The notes beneath the pieces were generated by a model. The model was not told where the DNA came from. It saw nothing but the letters and a program-made list of their open reading frames with translations, and ran no database searches. The translations under genes were made by a program, and so were the position numbers. 64,000 nucleotides of DNA from Dichomitus squalens LYAD-421 SS1. Lineage: Eukaryota; Basidiomycota; Agaricomycetes; Polyporales; Polyporaceae. Shown in pieces: positions 1-12,224 of the stretch; positions within the stretch are counted from its first letter, which is position 1; each line of letters starts with the position of its first letter. Where the stretch lies: the NCBI RefSeq assembly GCF_000275845.1, contig NW_006766884.1:1668357-1732356 (forward strand), written 5' to 3'.

Positions 1-102
1 ACGTGCAATGTACGTTCCCTCGAGCTTGTCCCGCCATCAACGTCACGCATATAGGCTCTCTGTCCGATCTGACACATTTTCATATTATATTACAAATTGC
101 AG

Positions 103-1849
103 ATGGGCGACTCGACAGGGCACTACGGGCTCGACGCGGACAACGACGCCCTGGAACACGCCACCGCGGCCGCCGAAGACTTCACGCGCCCCTTCGCGCC
201 AGAGGACGAGGCGACGCTCCGCGCGCCCAGCCCGCTCCCCGCCTTGCCCGCCCCCGGCCCGATCGCGTTCGAGACCGAGCTGAGCGTGGCCGAGCAGTTC
301 GAGTACGTCAAGCCCGTGCTCGCCGCGGTGCTCGACGACGCCTACGGCCCCGCGAAGGCACGCAACGAGGGGTTCATGCGCGGGGGCGGGGCGCGGAGGA
401 AGGTGCTCGACGCGGTGCCGCCGCGGGGGAGCTTGACGGCGATGGAGAAGGAGGAGGTCGCGTTCTTGGTGCGCTCGTGGGCGTGGCGAATGGAGAAGCG
501 GAGGGAGATGGGGCTGCAAGTCGAGTATCCGCGCGACAGGCTGTTCCCTCCTCCTCTGCCTCGTGCCAGGGAGGAACGTGCTACCGGAAAATTGGCCGCT
601 GCCGATGGCGAGGTGAGCGCTATCCTTTCTGTTCCTCCAAAACGGCGGCCGCTGCGCTTGGGCGGTCTTTGGTGGACTGTGTATGTACTGATCTAACGGC
701 CGTGGTTCTCGTAGGGCGGCGACGATGACGCTGACAGCGTGCTCACGCCGACATCAGAGCTGTCCTGTGATGACACCGAGGTGACCGCTATATTTTCCGG
801 TGATGGCTCGACAAAACTCCTAATTGTGTACATGATCTACCCGCTCAGCCGCTTCCTCCTTCGGAACCTGAGGCACCTCCGTCGTCTTTTGCTCCGACGG
901 AAAACGACACGGACGTGCGTATTATTATGTATTGTGTTGCGAGATGGTCAGAATCCAGACGCTGAGGCACCCTGCATGCAGGACGAGAAGGTTATGTCTG
1001 CGTCTGGCCGGCAAGACGTTCCGGATCATGAGGTTTGTGGGGGTTTCAAGACCTCTCCGCAGTCTTTCTAGACGGCTGCCATTAAACGATGTGATACGCA
1101 GCTCGCAGCACCAGTTCCTGAAAATGGCACCGCCGTAATTGTCAGCCCTATGGCAGAGCACCGGAGCTCAACCGAAGTACGTGCTATCTCTTGCCCACCG
1201 GGCCGTATGTTCTGCATGGGTTCTCAACGTACGCACACGCACATGCGTAGGATGCACCCATGCCCCCGTCTGCGCAGATCCAAGACACAGACCCGGCAGC
1301 AATCGTCCCGGTTCCAGAAGACGGCCAGGAAGCCAACGACAAGCGAGCGGCTCCGGTTGATGATTCAGTCGCGGCTGCGCGTCCCCCTTCGCCGCCGCTA
1401 TTGACTGCACGCAGGACGTTCCACGACCTAGATGCTGTGGAGAAAATAACGGTCAGATTAGCTCCAGATTATCTGGAAACGTTCGGCTAGCTGACTGGGG
1501 TCCTTGCCTTTCTGTTGTTCCTGCGACCCTGCACCATAACATTGCTCCGTGCGACGATGACGCTGCGCAGTACTGCAACAACATCCTGCTGCAAGAGGCG
1601 ATCCTCCAGCTGCTTCTGTGGCGCACGGGGCAACGCAAGGTGTTGGGGCTCCTCGAGCCTCAAGAGGAAGAACGCTTACACGCCAGAGCCACGGAGGAGG
1701 GCGACAAGACGAATTGGGTGCACGACATCCTACGGTTGCGACAGGCAGTAGAGAAGACGATGCTCCCACCGGCAAAACCCAGCTCGAAGAGGGACGGGAG
1801 TGTTGCCGTCGGCACAATCCGCCCGGGGCGAACTCGAAGAGGAGTTTGA
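103..1849 (+). CDS. Uncharacterised multi-exon protein, start possibly upstream
   Basis: Unrecognised protein, about 435 residues if it starts at the ATG at 103. Proposed exons 103-612, 715-780, 849-914, 952-1032, 1072-1176, 1251-1451 and 1571-1849 stay in one frame, and all introns are phase 0 with GT and AG ends. A GTACGT donor at 10 and a CAG at 100-102 suggest that coding may begin before the window. Residues 1-170 contain a charged helical stretch around EKEEVAFLVRSWAWRMEKRR. Residues 171-343 are rich in Pro, Glu, Asp and Ala and look disordered. The last 93 residues are helical and charged (NNILLQEAILQLLLWRTGQR). No family or motif is recognised. The last intron is 119 bases, about twice the local norm, and could hide a small exon near 1491. 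The coding nature is fairly sure; the exact ends are not. Confidence 0.6.
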
Positions 1850-3433
1850 ATGACTTGCTTTTGCTTGAACTTTGAATGTGAGTCTCGAACTGTATCCCTT
1901 CATGCCGTACTCACTCGTTTGGCCTGAAGAAAGGTTTACGGAGCTCTACGAACCTTGTTGCTATCTCTCTATCTATCTACACAAGAACCAATGCGGACAG
2001 GGATACCCACAGCTCGCACAAATATATACGAATCGCTTACGGAATGCGTGTACGGCGGTCGCACTTGTGCCGCGGTGCAGTGACGGTACTATCTGCCGAA
2101 ACCTACATGAATGCTTATCCAGGACGGACTTGAATGTTCGGGACCCTGGAACTTCTTGGAAAGCCCCTCTATCCGCTTGTGATGAACTTCATATCGACTC
2201 GTCCGCATGCGCAAGCGCGTCAACGGCTCGATCCCAATGCAATCGCCATACTGTCGTGATGTTCGACTCCGTCAAGCCAGGCCGTGTCCACCGGGCGTTG
2301 TAAGTGGGAGGGCGGTTGTTCCGCCGCAAGAAGGCGAGAAGTAAGGTGACAGTATCCGACTCAAAACAAAATCTCTCAGCGTGCACCTCGATCAGCGCAC
2401 ACGTTACGACATGGGTCTGCGCAGCCTGATACTGATACTCTTTGCATCTATGAGCAGCGTACGTTGGTACGTATACGGCATAGGGTAGTCACTGAGATTG
2501 GGCCGCCGACCCCCAGCGGCCTCCGCTTCATCATCTCGCCATGCGCTCTGAGTGGGAAGCACTGTTCGGTGTCTCCCTGCGTCCTCTCTGGAAACGCCGG
2601 AAACACAGACCGTGCTCGACCGGGGAATCTGCACACGCCACAAAGCGAGTTTTTCCTCGTAGTCTGGGAAGCCCCGCGGTGCGAGTAGCAGCCGCATTCG
2701 CGCGCAGACATGCGCGGTGTGTGAAGTTGAGATCTGCGATGGGGACCGTTCTCACAGAACCTCGCGCTCGACATGGGATAGAACCCGCCTGGAGCTTCGT
2801 GAGCATATGCTCATGCGACGCCACTGGGAGAGGCCTTGACACATTCTGACAGCGTCAATAGCACTCCGTGTGGTTGCGTTTCCCCGAAGGATGCTGACCG
2901 CGACGGGGAACACGATTGAGTTCTGTTCTGTGTCAGCGTTGTTTTCTGTTTCTTGTCCATCTAGATCGTAAATCGTGCAAGTGAGATGAAGATGAACGCA
3001 ACGGTGCAAGTGAGTGGGATCATACGGTTGCTTTGCTGCCTGTCGCCTAGGCAGCCCTGAACTTATAATAGGCGGGAAGCGTTATATTCGACCCGTGCGA
3101 CAGCAACGAGGGCGTATATGGACGTGGGTAATTTACGGTGGGAAGTTCGCTGAGCAAGGGACGATGAAGTGGCTTCATTTGTGAGATGGTGGTGCACGGA
3201 TATGTTGTCGACTAAGGGCTGCACTTCGGCCGAAACGGAAGCGAATACATGCAGGCACGCGGTGAGCCCATCGAATGACGGGGGTGAGGGCAATGCTATA
3301 TATTGTTACGTGGGGACCACGAAAGATCAACCGATAATTAGCACATACGCCATACGCTACATGTTGATAACATGACCTAGTCCGTCGCAATAAGATATGA
3401 TCGGTATTCGAGACAATGGGGAAGGTATACGAG
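1850..3433. other. Intergenic, no supported gene
   Basis: About 1.6 kb between the 3' end of the first gene and the 3' end of the apyrase gene. Only short open frames without family motifs, signal peptides or a convincing splice series are seen on either strand. Nothing else is recognised. Confidence 0.5.
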
Positions 3434-5812
3434 TTACTCGTCATGATAAGACGCTGAGAGTACATGATGACCACTGCTCATCGTCCGTGACGCGGCCTGC
3501 CGAGGTGCGAGTGACGTGAGGTTGACGTTGGAGGAATTCCGGGATCGCGACTGGAGTGACGACACGCTGCCGTTCGACATGAAACTCCCGTCCGGAAGGC
3601 GCGGTGAGCTCGGGATAAATGCGGTGGCCGTGCCGTTAGGCTCATCGTGCGGAGCAAGGCTGCTATGTGCCTGGGCGATAGGGAAAGAGAACGACCGCAG
3701 GGGTGAGACCCGGACGGGGGAATACTGTCCAGATCGTAGGGACGGTTCCCTGCTGATGCTGAGCGGGGATGGGCGCGATGAGCGGAACCCTGTTTTGGAG
3801 GCTAAACGTTGGATAGGCTGGATGATGTTGCTCAGGGATAATCGGGAACCTGACGCTGACCGCGAGGGCGAGGGCGGCGGGCCGCCCGTGAGTGACAGGC
3901 CTTCTTCCATCATGTAACCCTCCGCGAGGTACGAGCGGTCACGCTTATTCACGAAGCGTCGGACGGTGCTTCGTATGCGGTGGCGCAGGCGGTATAAGGC
4001 TGCGCTGAAGAGCGCGCAGATGGACAGATAGAAGACGAATGCGACAGGGGAGAAACCGAGCTGGTGTCGAGTCAGGGAAGGCGGCAAGTGGTGGGATATG
4101 CTGTCCTCGATCGCGTCGAAATCCAAGAACGGAGGTCGAATTGGTTGGACAGGCGATGTCGAAATGTCGGGAATATCGTCGAGGGGATCTACGATGGGTT
4201 TGGCCCCTGCAGACGCCGCAGGGACTTCTCTGCTGGCTTCAAGGACCATCTTGCCCAGCGTCCAGCTGATCGCGATGTCGCCGACACTGTCCATCGATTG
4301 GAAAGACGGTCGACCGAGACCTTTCGTTTGTGCCTGAGCTGTGACCTCCTCTCCACCGGTGGTGACATTCCCTCCTACGTCGACAATGCGGGGCACCCCA
4401 ATTCCCTCATGCAGGACGTTCACGATCCATGCTGCCTTGAAGCATTGCATCTGCAGCCGCGGGATCTCCACGTCTAGCCCCCACTTGCCTGTGTCGACGA
4501 TGACTCCACCTTCCTCGACCTCACCATCGCCGCCGAGACGTCCTTGTCCATTCTTCCGCGCCTCCTCGTGTTCCCCGAGGATGCGGGTCCAATCCTGAGC
4601 ACAGAATTCGGACGCCGCGCGCTCGTACTGTACGAAGTCGTAGGCCCCACCAAGCCCGAAGCTCTGCTCCGTCGAGTACCAGTACTCAGAAACGCCAATG
4701 AAGCGTGACGCCTTGAAGTCTATGACCGGCACGGACACGCCATTGAACAGGCAATGAGAATCCGGACAGGGGGCGTCTTTGTTCAGTAGAGGGAGCGTTT
4801 TCTCTAGGCACTGCTCCCAGGACCCCGTCCCGACGAACTTGTGAGTGTTTTTGGCATGTGCGGATGCAGAGTCCGGCTGCACAGGTGTGTTCGAGACGAC
4901 GAGGTCCTTCGGGAGACAAGGGTCGTCGATGTGCTCCTCTGAGTCGGTAGAAAGTGCCCGGCTGGCCTCGTACTCATTGATGAGTCGCCCAACATAGCGC
5001 TCCCGCGCCTGGTTCGTACCATAGCCTAGCCATGTGGTGACGAACACTTTGTGGTGGATTTCGTTACCGTCAAGGAGACGTAGCCTAACGTCTAGGAGAT
5101 TTTTCGCCCGCTCCTGCTCCTCTTTGCTCGGTTCGAATGCGATCTGCGTGGAGGCCCCACCCATGTCCAGGAAACCATAAGTCAAACGAGTGTCATCCGA
5201 ACCGTTGAATCCGTCCATCAAGTAGTTGACGGCTATCCATCCGAACAACCCCTCCTCCTCGCCCGTGATGATACGAACACTAGAGCCGCACGGTCCATTC
5301 GGTGAGGGATCATCAATCTTGAAGTTGGAGTGGTACTTGAGGAACTGGCACGTGGAAGTGAGAACCTGCGCCTGCTTTCCGGGAGTGAGAAGACGCATTC
5401 CTGCCGTAGCCAGAAGGAACAGCGGGGTGTCAGGTTGCAGAGACGGGGGAATGTGTGTCCTTGCATGTTCAAGTAACGGCGCGAGGTACGCCCCTATACC
5501 ATCTACATCGTCCGCGAACGACGAAAGACCTAGTTTTATGGGCATGCTTCTTAGGCCTACTACGCGGGACGCAGGCTTCTGCTCTCACGTACCTGGCTCG
5601 ACTTTCAGAGACCATTCCTCTCCGTTCTCCGTCCCCTTCCCAACCTGGGGCAAAGTTCGTAGCGCATCTGGACCTTGCTCTTGGCGGACGGTGCGCGCAT
5701 CCTTCCAGCTATATATTTGCAGGCGCGACCCTGACGAGCCTGCGTCTATGACAACTCCGAAGCGGCGCGAGGAAAACCATGGGTCGACGACAGTAGGCGG
5801 GGGCATTGACAA
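3434..5812 (-). CDS. YND1: Golgi apyrase, GDA1/CD39 family (YND1-like)
   Basis: Nucleoside di/triphosphatase that hydrolyses GDP/UDP released in the Golgi lumen by glycosyltransferases. Two exons, 5812-5593 and 5529-3434, joined over a 63-base GT-AG intron, give 771 residues. The joint restores the family motif VEPGLSSFADD. Apyrase conserved regions appear in order: GVVIDAGSSGSRLQ (about residues 19-32), LLATAGMRLL (about 112), TGEEEGLFGW with the presumed catalytic Glu (about 162-171), FLDMGGASTQ (about 193) and FGLGGAYDF (about 364). There is no N-terminal signal anchor. One membrane segment lies at about residues 566-587, followed by a Ser/Arg-rich tail of about 180 residues. That single C-terminal anchor is the Ynd1 arrangement rather than the Gda1 one. 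It is divergently oriented to ELP3, 344 bases away. Identification is firm; substrate preference is inferred from the family. Confidence 0.95.
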
Positions 5813-6156
5813 GCATCAGCGAGGCTCGTTGTCTATGTGCGCATGCAACAAGTAGCTTTGTGTCGCGAGGATGACTCCAGAGATCGTAGGGTGGTCGTGG
5901 ACTAATGGTCGGTGTCGCTGTACATGGGAACGGGTGAGTTGGACGTCTGTTCGCCAAATCCGCGCTCGCGCTCCGTAGGCGGCAGCGCTCTCCCGCCGGC
6001 GCGGATCCCGTGGCTGCAGCTCTTTGCACCGACCCTCATCTGCCTCGCGGCTCATTCTGCTTGTCCCAAACAAAGAACCAATCAGAGAATCCCGAACGCG
6101 CTTGGTACCGCCTTATTATTTGAAGTTACATCACATACGGGACAATCAGGAAGAGT
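5813..6156. promoter_or_regulatory. Shared intergenic promoter region, YND1 and ELP3
   Basis: The start codons of the apyrase gene (-) and ELP3 (+) are 344 bases apart and point away from each other, so both core promoters must lie here or overlap here. No clear TATA box or known operator was recognised. Confidence 0.5.
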
Positions 6157-8563
6157 ATGGTGCAAAGGACGAGGACAGAAGGTGTGGTACTTCGTTTACA
6201 TCTCCGCTAATTGCCTGTTCATCGGCACATAGGCCCCTCGCAGGCTGAAACGCTGCTGCGAGTTACCTCTGGCATCGCAGCTGAGCTCATCAAGGCGCAC
6301 GATGCAAATCAAACTGTCTCACTGAACGAACTCCGCGCGAAAATGAGCAAGAAGTATGGATTCGGCGGTGTTCCAAGGCTGGTGGACATCATCAGTGCGA
6401 TACCGGACGACTACAAGAAGGCCTTGTTGCCGAAGCTCAGAGCTCGTCCTATCAGGACAGCGAGTGGAGTACGTCGATCAAGGCTTCTGCGAATGAGCAT
6501 GCTCACAGATGCGAAAGATCGCAGTGGTAGCTGTTATGTGCAAGCCCCATCGGTGTCCGCACATCGCCATGACTGGCAACATCTGCGTGTACGGTGGACC
6601 TTCGTCTTTTGCCGGAGAGGCCGCTGATGACCCTGCAGATACTGTCCAGGAGGACCCGACTCGGACTTCGATTACAGCACGCAAAGCTATACTGGATACG
6701 AGCCTACGAGTATGCGTGCTATCCGAGCGCGGTATGACCCGTATGAACAGACACGAGGCCGCGTAGAGCAGCTCAAAAGCCTTGGGCACAATGTGGACAA
6801 GGTTTGTCGTAATCTTCACAGCATAAATTGCTGTCACTCAGCCACTTGTCAGGTTGAATTCATCATCATGGGAGGCACGTTCATGAGCATGCCAGAAGAC
6901 TACAGGAACGCCTTCATTGCGCAACTGCACAACGCGTTATCCGGATTTACCGGATTGGATGTAGACGAGGCTGTTCGGTCAGTGCCGCCGGCTCCTTATC
7001 CTGGCAGAGCCGTTCATTAAACTCTCTTCTCAGCTACTCGGAATTAAGCAAGTCGAAGGCGATCGGCATCACGATAGAGACACGTCCCGACTACTGCCTG
7101 CGGCCTCACCTCAGGTAACGTAGCTCGCATACGTTAACGTTCCATCGATAACAGTCGGACTCATACCCGCCGCAGTCAGATGTTGCGGTACGGGTGCACT
7201 CGTCTTGAGATTGGTGTGCAGTCGGTGTACGAGGACGTCGCACGTGATACGAACCGCGGCCACACCGTCCGTGCGGTCACAGAGTCATTCCACCTGGCCA
7301 AGGACGCAGGCTTCAAGGTCGTTGCCCACATGATGCCCGATCTGCCCAACGTCGGTGTCGAGCGTGACTTGGAGCAATTCAAGGAGTACTTCGAGAACCC
7401 TGCATTCAGAAGCGACGGACTCAAAATCTATCCGACCCTTGTAATCCGCGGCACAGGGCTTTACGAATTGTGGCGCACTGGGAGATACAAGAATTACACG
7501 CCTAACGTCCTCGTTGACGTCGTCGCGCGGATTCTAGCGCTAGTGCCTCCGTGGACACGCGTGTATCGAGTGCAGAGGTGGGTTAGAAGCCGTGGCCACA
7601 CTGGCCATTGATAGACTTCGTCTACTGACACCGATCGCAGAGACATTCCGCTTCCGCTCGTCACCAGCGGCTGCGAGAATTCTGGGAACCTCCGAGAACT
7701 GGCGTTGAACCGCATGAAGGACTTCGGGGCGGAATGCCGTGATGTGCGCTTCCGGGAAGTCGGTGTACGTCCTTTCTCAGTGACTCCCCGCAAACGTCTT
7801 GCAGTCGCTAACTTTTGGGTGACGTGATGAATTCGATACGCATGCCGGTTTTCCCCATTCATGACACCATTATCATACGCCGCATTAACTGCGGTCGTTC
7901 GTCCACATCATTACCAATCTTGGTAAATCGTGGTCATCGTCCATCGCCTCATCGCATCCACCCGCACACTCTGCAACTCGTGCTACAGATCCACGAGATT
8001 CACCACAAGGTCCGTCCGGAATCCGTGGAGTTGCTCCGTCGGGACTATACTGCCAACGGGGGTTGGGAGACATTCCTGTCCTACGAGGATCCGGAGCGAG
8101 ATATCCTCATCGGGCTTCTTCGGCTGCGGAAGTGTTCTGACGAGGGTACATTCCGGCCGGAGCTGGTGCGGCAGGAGGAGGGCGGGTGCAGTATCGTTCG
8201 AGAGCTGCATGTGTATGGTACTGCTGTCCCTGTGCACGGGCGCGATCCAACAAAGTTCCAGCATCAGGTGCGTTAGACACAAGATTCTTCAGGGCAAATT
8301 CTATTTTCGTAGGTCATGGACAAGGTGATGCTGACCTATGTTGGGACACAGGGCTTCGGCACGCTGCTGATGGAGGAGGCGGAAAGGATAGCCCGTGAAG
8401 AGCATGGCAGTGTGAAGCTAGCTGTCATCTCGGGTATGTACCCCCGCGCCCAATCTTAACCTTGGGGACTGACGGAACTTTGTCAGGTGTTGGCACGCGA
8501 GACTACTATCGTCGGCTGGGATACGAGCTCGATGGCCCATACATGAGCAAATCGTTGTTGTAG
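6157..8563 (+). CDS. ELP3: Elongator catalytic subunit Elp3 (radical SAM / acetyltransferase)
   Basis: Catalytic subunit of Elongator, which makes cm5-type modifications on wobble uridines of cytosolic tRNAs. Eleven exons: 6157-6181, 6233-6468, 6509-6588, 6639-6801, 6853-6977, 7034-7114, 7176-7577, 7641-7764, 7989-8267, 8352-8433, 8487-8563. They give 557 residues, the usual length for fungal Elp3. The radical-SAM cysteines lie in CKPHRC...C-V-Y-C (C98, C103, C113, C116). The [18 protein letters not shown] and [15 protein letters not shown] blocks follow. The C-terminal GNAT domain has [16 protein letters not shown] for acetyl-CoA binding and ends in GPYMSKSLL. Exon 3 has two possible acceptors nine bases apart (CAG at 6506-6508, AAG at 6515-6517), so three residues are uncertain. 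Intron 8 is 224 bases, far longer than its neighbours. Confidence 0.97.
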
Positions 8564-8700
8564 TCCATAGCAGACCGTGAGTCCGTTACACACACTTGTA
8601 ATAGTACATGTATTGTAGCAATTCTTTCGCAATCATGGTGTATCCGTATGATTAGTCTGCGCAACCCGGTTTCCACCCGAACACTTCATCATTTCACCGG

Positions 8701-9906
8701 TCAGGGCTCATCCTCGGGCTCTTGGTCCCCGAGAACGAACGTCTGGAAGTTGGGGAAGACGAGCTCCTCCTCGATCGTCTTGCGGATCACGTCTTGGATG
8801 AACCGCTCTACACGTGTGACATTCTTCAGAACATGCTTGTCTGCCTGCCCAATCTCGCTCTCGATGTAAATCGACGGGAGCAGTCGTTGGCCGATGGGCA
8901 ACGGCTTGCCCGCCCTGGTGCCCCCACCTGCCCCGGCAGACGCGGGCGCCTCGTCCTCCGCTTCGACCGGAGTGCCTGAGGACGGCGTGTCGCGCTTCGG
9001 ACGGTCGCTGCCTAGGGGCCCGTACGGATCGAGCTCGTCGACGATGCAGAGGTGCACGCGTTTGCGCTCACCCTCGTACGCGACGACGACTTCGCCGTTG
9101 AAGATAAGGCCTGTGACGGACAGCTTGATTGGGAGGGACATGAACATCGGAGACGGGTAGTTGATGAGCAGAGAGGTGGTTAGCGTGATACGGAGATTTG
9201 ACTGCCAGGTGATGTGGAGGTGGGATTGGATGTTGGGGTGCTGTGGCGGCTTCGGAGGGGACGGCTCGGAGGGAGGAGACGGGGACGGGGATGGGGATTC
9301 GAGCTCGCCTCTGGAGATACCTCTTTCAAGCATGGGTGGTGTACGACTCGCAGAAATTGATTGAGGTGGTGCATTAGATACGGCAGACATAGCAGAGAGG
9401 TATAATGAAGGGGAGGGGTATGATGGCCTCAGGTCGGCCAGGCTTGTGAATGCGGGGCTCCAGATGTCCCTCGGGGAGCGCAAGAACGGTGTTGAGTGCA
9501 ACATGTCCATACCCATGCCCATGCCCCCCATCCCGGGGCCCATCCCATAGCGTACATGCGGTGGAAGGAGATGGTATGCGGGGCCGTCCTCCCCCACACC
9601 TTTGCCGCGCGCGGCCTTGCGGGAGACCCACTCGAACCCATCGTCGTCCGGGAACTCTGTCACCTTCACGGGAGCGCCGTGGGTGCCGTCCTCTTCCTCT
9701 TCGTCATCCTCTAGGAAATCTCGGTAGATGTCGCGCAGGTCGACGAGCTCTATGTCCGGCGCGTTCGAGCCGAAGTCGAAGGACGTGACCTCGATGGGCC
9801 CAATGAACGACGGCCGGGGAGTGGTTGCGAGTTGCCTGTTGATAAGATCTGCCAGAGTCGAAGCCAGTGACGAGTCGAGTCTATTCCATTCGAGGTCTAC
9901 GGACAT
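8701..9906 (-). CDS. MDM12: Mdm12, ERMES complex subunit (SMP domain)
   Basis: Cytosolic subunit of the ER-mitochondria encounter structure, which tethers the two organelles and transfers phospholipids. Uninterrupted 401-residue frame. The N terminus MSVDLEWNRL...LADLINRQL and the following FIGPIEVTSFDFG segment are the conserved start of the SMP lipid-binding domain. An acidic, Pro/Ser-rich insertion runs from about residue 70 to 215. The second half of the SMP domain resumes with HITWQSNLRITLTTSLLINY and PIKLSVTGLIFNGEVVVAY, and the conserved end RVERFIQDVIRKTIEEELVFP is near the C terminus. A split SMP domain with a long disordered loop is normal for Mdm12. It is one of the very few intronless genes in this window. 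It converges with ELP3; the stop codons are about 140 bases apart. Confidence 0.95.
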   Translation of the reverse strand: MSVDLEWNRLDSSLASTLADLINRQLATTPRPSFIGPIEVTSFDFGSNAPDIELVDLRDIYRDFLEDDEEEEDGTHGAPVKVTEFPDDDGFEWVSRKAARGKGVGEDGPAYHLLPPHVRYGMGPGMGGMGMGMDMLHSTPFLRSPRDIWSPAFTSLADLRPSYPSPSLYLSAMSAVSNAPPQSISASRTPPMLERGISRGELESPSPSPSPPSEPSPPKPPQHPNIQSHLHITWQSNLRITLTTSLLINYPSPMFMSLPIKLSVTGLIFNGEVVVAYEGERKRVHLCIVDELDPYGPLGSDRPKRDTPSSGTPVEAEDEAPASAGAGGGTRAGKPLPIGQRLLPSIYIESEIGQADKHVLKNVTRVERFIQDVIRKTIEEELVFPNFQTFVLGDQEPEDEP

Positions 9907-10423
9907 AGTGACGAGCTCGTCGCTGGTAAGTGGAGTGGTACGTGGCCGGCGGCAAGTATCAATGCGAGTTTGGGAGGAAGGAGAGAAGCGCTCGTGCTAC
10001 GGACAACGTGAATGTGAATGTGCGAGACCAACGATAACATAACAAGCTGGGTGGTTGATCGTGGACTGGGGTATGATATGAAGTATGAAACAGAACGGAC
10101 GGTCATGACTTGGCAGGCGTGTACTGGGTACGACATGCTGGTATCTCGCAAACTGGGCAGACAAGCAAGCAAAAGCGGCGCAAAACATTATACAGAAGAC
10201 CAACTATCGTAACTAGTCTAGTGCTCGTGCCATCCATACGATATAGGGGCGCTCCGTACGTGACCTGGACAACGGTGTGTGCTAGATTCATGACGAAAGG
10301 CGGTGTCTACGTGTTGCAAAAGTCTTTGCAGTTGCAGAGGGGGATGGCATTCGCAGTTGGGGGTATCGTGTGCGTACTCGTGAGCTAGTGCATGAGCTAG
10401 GCTGTTCGTATACAATAGACGTA
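9907..10423. other. Intergenic, promoter side of MDM12
   Basis: About 0.5 kb between the MDM12 start and the 3' end of the transporter gene. It must include the MDM12 promoter and the transporter 3' UTR. No TATA box, repeat or RNA gene is recognised. Confidence 0.45.
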
Positions 10424-12155
10424 TTATTGCCACCGTCCGCTATTCTGCGAACCGAAACTAGAGGAAGGATTGGCGGGAGGAGGATAAGGCGGAGTGGGGA
10501 TCGGAGAGGGCGTCCGCGAGGGGAAGGGGGAGCCGTATGGCGCATTCAGGTACCGTGTGGTGTCCAGCGTTTCGCCGAAGCGTTCAGAGCCGCTTTCAGG
10601 CTTTTCACCTAGTCCGAGTGCACTTGCGAATACCCGTGGGCTGCCGAAAGGCGACGTTCTCTTCTTCTCCGTCGGGAACTGTCCGAGGATAGGCGCATCG
10701 CGCGTAACGGGCGTACCGGGGAACGAGGACGTCCCAGTCTTTGCAGGTATGACGCTCGTAATGGAAACGAGCTCCTTCCCCGGGGGCTGGTTGTACATCC
10801 ACGTCGCGACCAGCACTACAGTCGAACCAGTGACGAACGTGGGGGTGATGTGGAAGCCGAAGAGCACGACAGACGCGAGGAAAGATAGCACGATTGACAA
10901 ACTCGTGGCGAATCCCTTCAGGATGTTGTCCGAATACTTGATGACAATGGCCGTGATGAGACCACCGAAGACCTGAATGGTGACCGTAGCCCACGCCCAT
11001 CCACCGAAATGCCTGAGCAGATTGGCCAGGATACCGCCGTGAGCTGGGTGATGCGTCTCGAAGAAGATGGGGAAGATGGCGGGGGGAAGCGAAAATAATG
11101 ATAACTGCACGTTACGAACCCAGAGGTCCGCCTTCGAATTTTTGAGTACCATTTCGAAGTAAACACCGGCAAGTCCAGACGTGAAGCACGCCGCCGTCAC
11201 TGCGCCGAAGCCCTTCAGGGGGCTCATTATGTGGATGTGCAGAGGGGCTGAGTCGTGTGCGCTGCCGACTGGGGTGTTGGCGGGGACTGCTCGGGTAGCG
11301 AGGGTCTGGAGCTGGACGATGCCAACGCCAATAGCCAGAAGGAAGAGTGAGATCCATTTTGAGGACGACAGCCTTTTCCGGAGGAGCGCAACGGAGAAAG
11401 CGGCTGTGGTGAGGATTTTCATCTGGTATGTCACCTGAAACGTCGCGACCGGCAGGTTGCTGATCGCCACGAACTGGAGCGTGTTCTGAACGACGTAGAG
11501 GAGTGCGGGGATGGAGAGCTTCCAGCAGTCCGGGCTGAAGATCTCGTGGCACACACGCCGGAAGGCGAAGAACCAACCTGCGGGACCTAGTCCGGATGCG
11601 TCCGAAGCATACACAACCCGGAGGAACGCGATGACGAAGGATATGGAACCCTTCAATATCTCGTTCAGGAGCACGGCAGTCGCAGGCGAATATGACTGCG
11701 CAGCGGGCATTGACACTCGTGAGTAGTGCATGACGATTGACAGGGCTGCATTCTGGACAGCGAGCGTGACCAATCTGTTGAAATTGACCGCCGGTGATTA
11801 ACACTCGTAAAGTCCTATGACGGAAGCACAAGAGTACGACTTACGACACGTATTTCAATGGCATACCACAGACAGTCGGACCACTCCCTGCTTCCAAAGG
11901 TTTCGCCGCCGCCGCACTCGAGGGCGAGTTGATCGTCGGCAGCTCGGTAGTGTCGACAGCGGGGAGTATGGGTGTCAGCCGAGGACTTGAACGGGAAGAC
12001 GGGGGTCTCGAGCCGGGTGCACCATCGTCGAGCGAGACGAAGGAAGCGGTGCTTGCGCGAAGGGTTGGATACGCCCTGTGGTAGATGTCTGGAGAGGGCG
12101 GGGCGGACATGCCGATGCTAGATACTGTGCGCGGAAGTACCGGATGTTCGGCCAT
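10424..12155 (-). CDS. Golgi nucleotide-sugar (UDP-galactose type) transporter, SLC35A family
   Basis: Multipass Golgi membrane antiporter that imports a nucleotide sugar in exchange for the monophosphate. Two exons, 12155-11845 and 11774-10424, give 553 residues; the joint rebuilds the family start MPLKYVSLVTLAVQNAA. Family hallmarks include QNTLQFVAISNLPVATFQVT, YQMKILTTAAFSV, GLAGVYFEMVLK and VIKYSDNILKGFATSLSIVL, the last typical of SLC35A UDP-galactose/UDP-GlcNAc carriers. About ten hydrophobic segments can be seen between residues 104 and 440. The protein carries an unusual disordered Ser/Pro-rich N-terminal extension of about 100 residues and a C-terminal tail of about 115. An internal Met near residue 95 could give a shorter form. 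The family is firm; the sugar cannot be fixed from sequence alone. Confidence 0.92.
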
Positions 12156-12224
12156 ACACTAACCAAGAGGGCCGGGCGCAAGTCTGCGAGTGATCACGGC
12201 AGGAAGAGAGGGGCAGCTGGCCAG

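Noticed and set aside
1872..2303. 143-codon plus-strand frame after the first gene
   Set aside because: No domain, no good start context, no splice support, and a composition unlike neighbouring exons.
7820..7988. Candidate C/D snoRNA in ELP3 intron 8
   Set aside because: A GTGATGA C-box-like word is present but no CTGA D box follows within the intron, and no terminal stem is evident.
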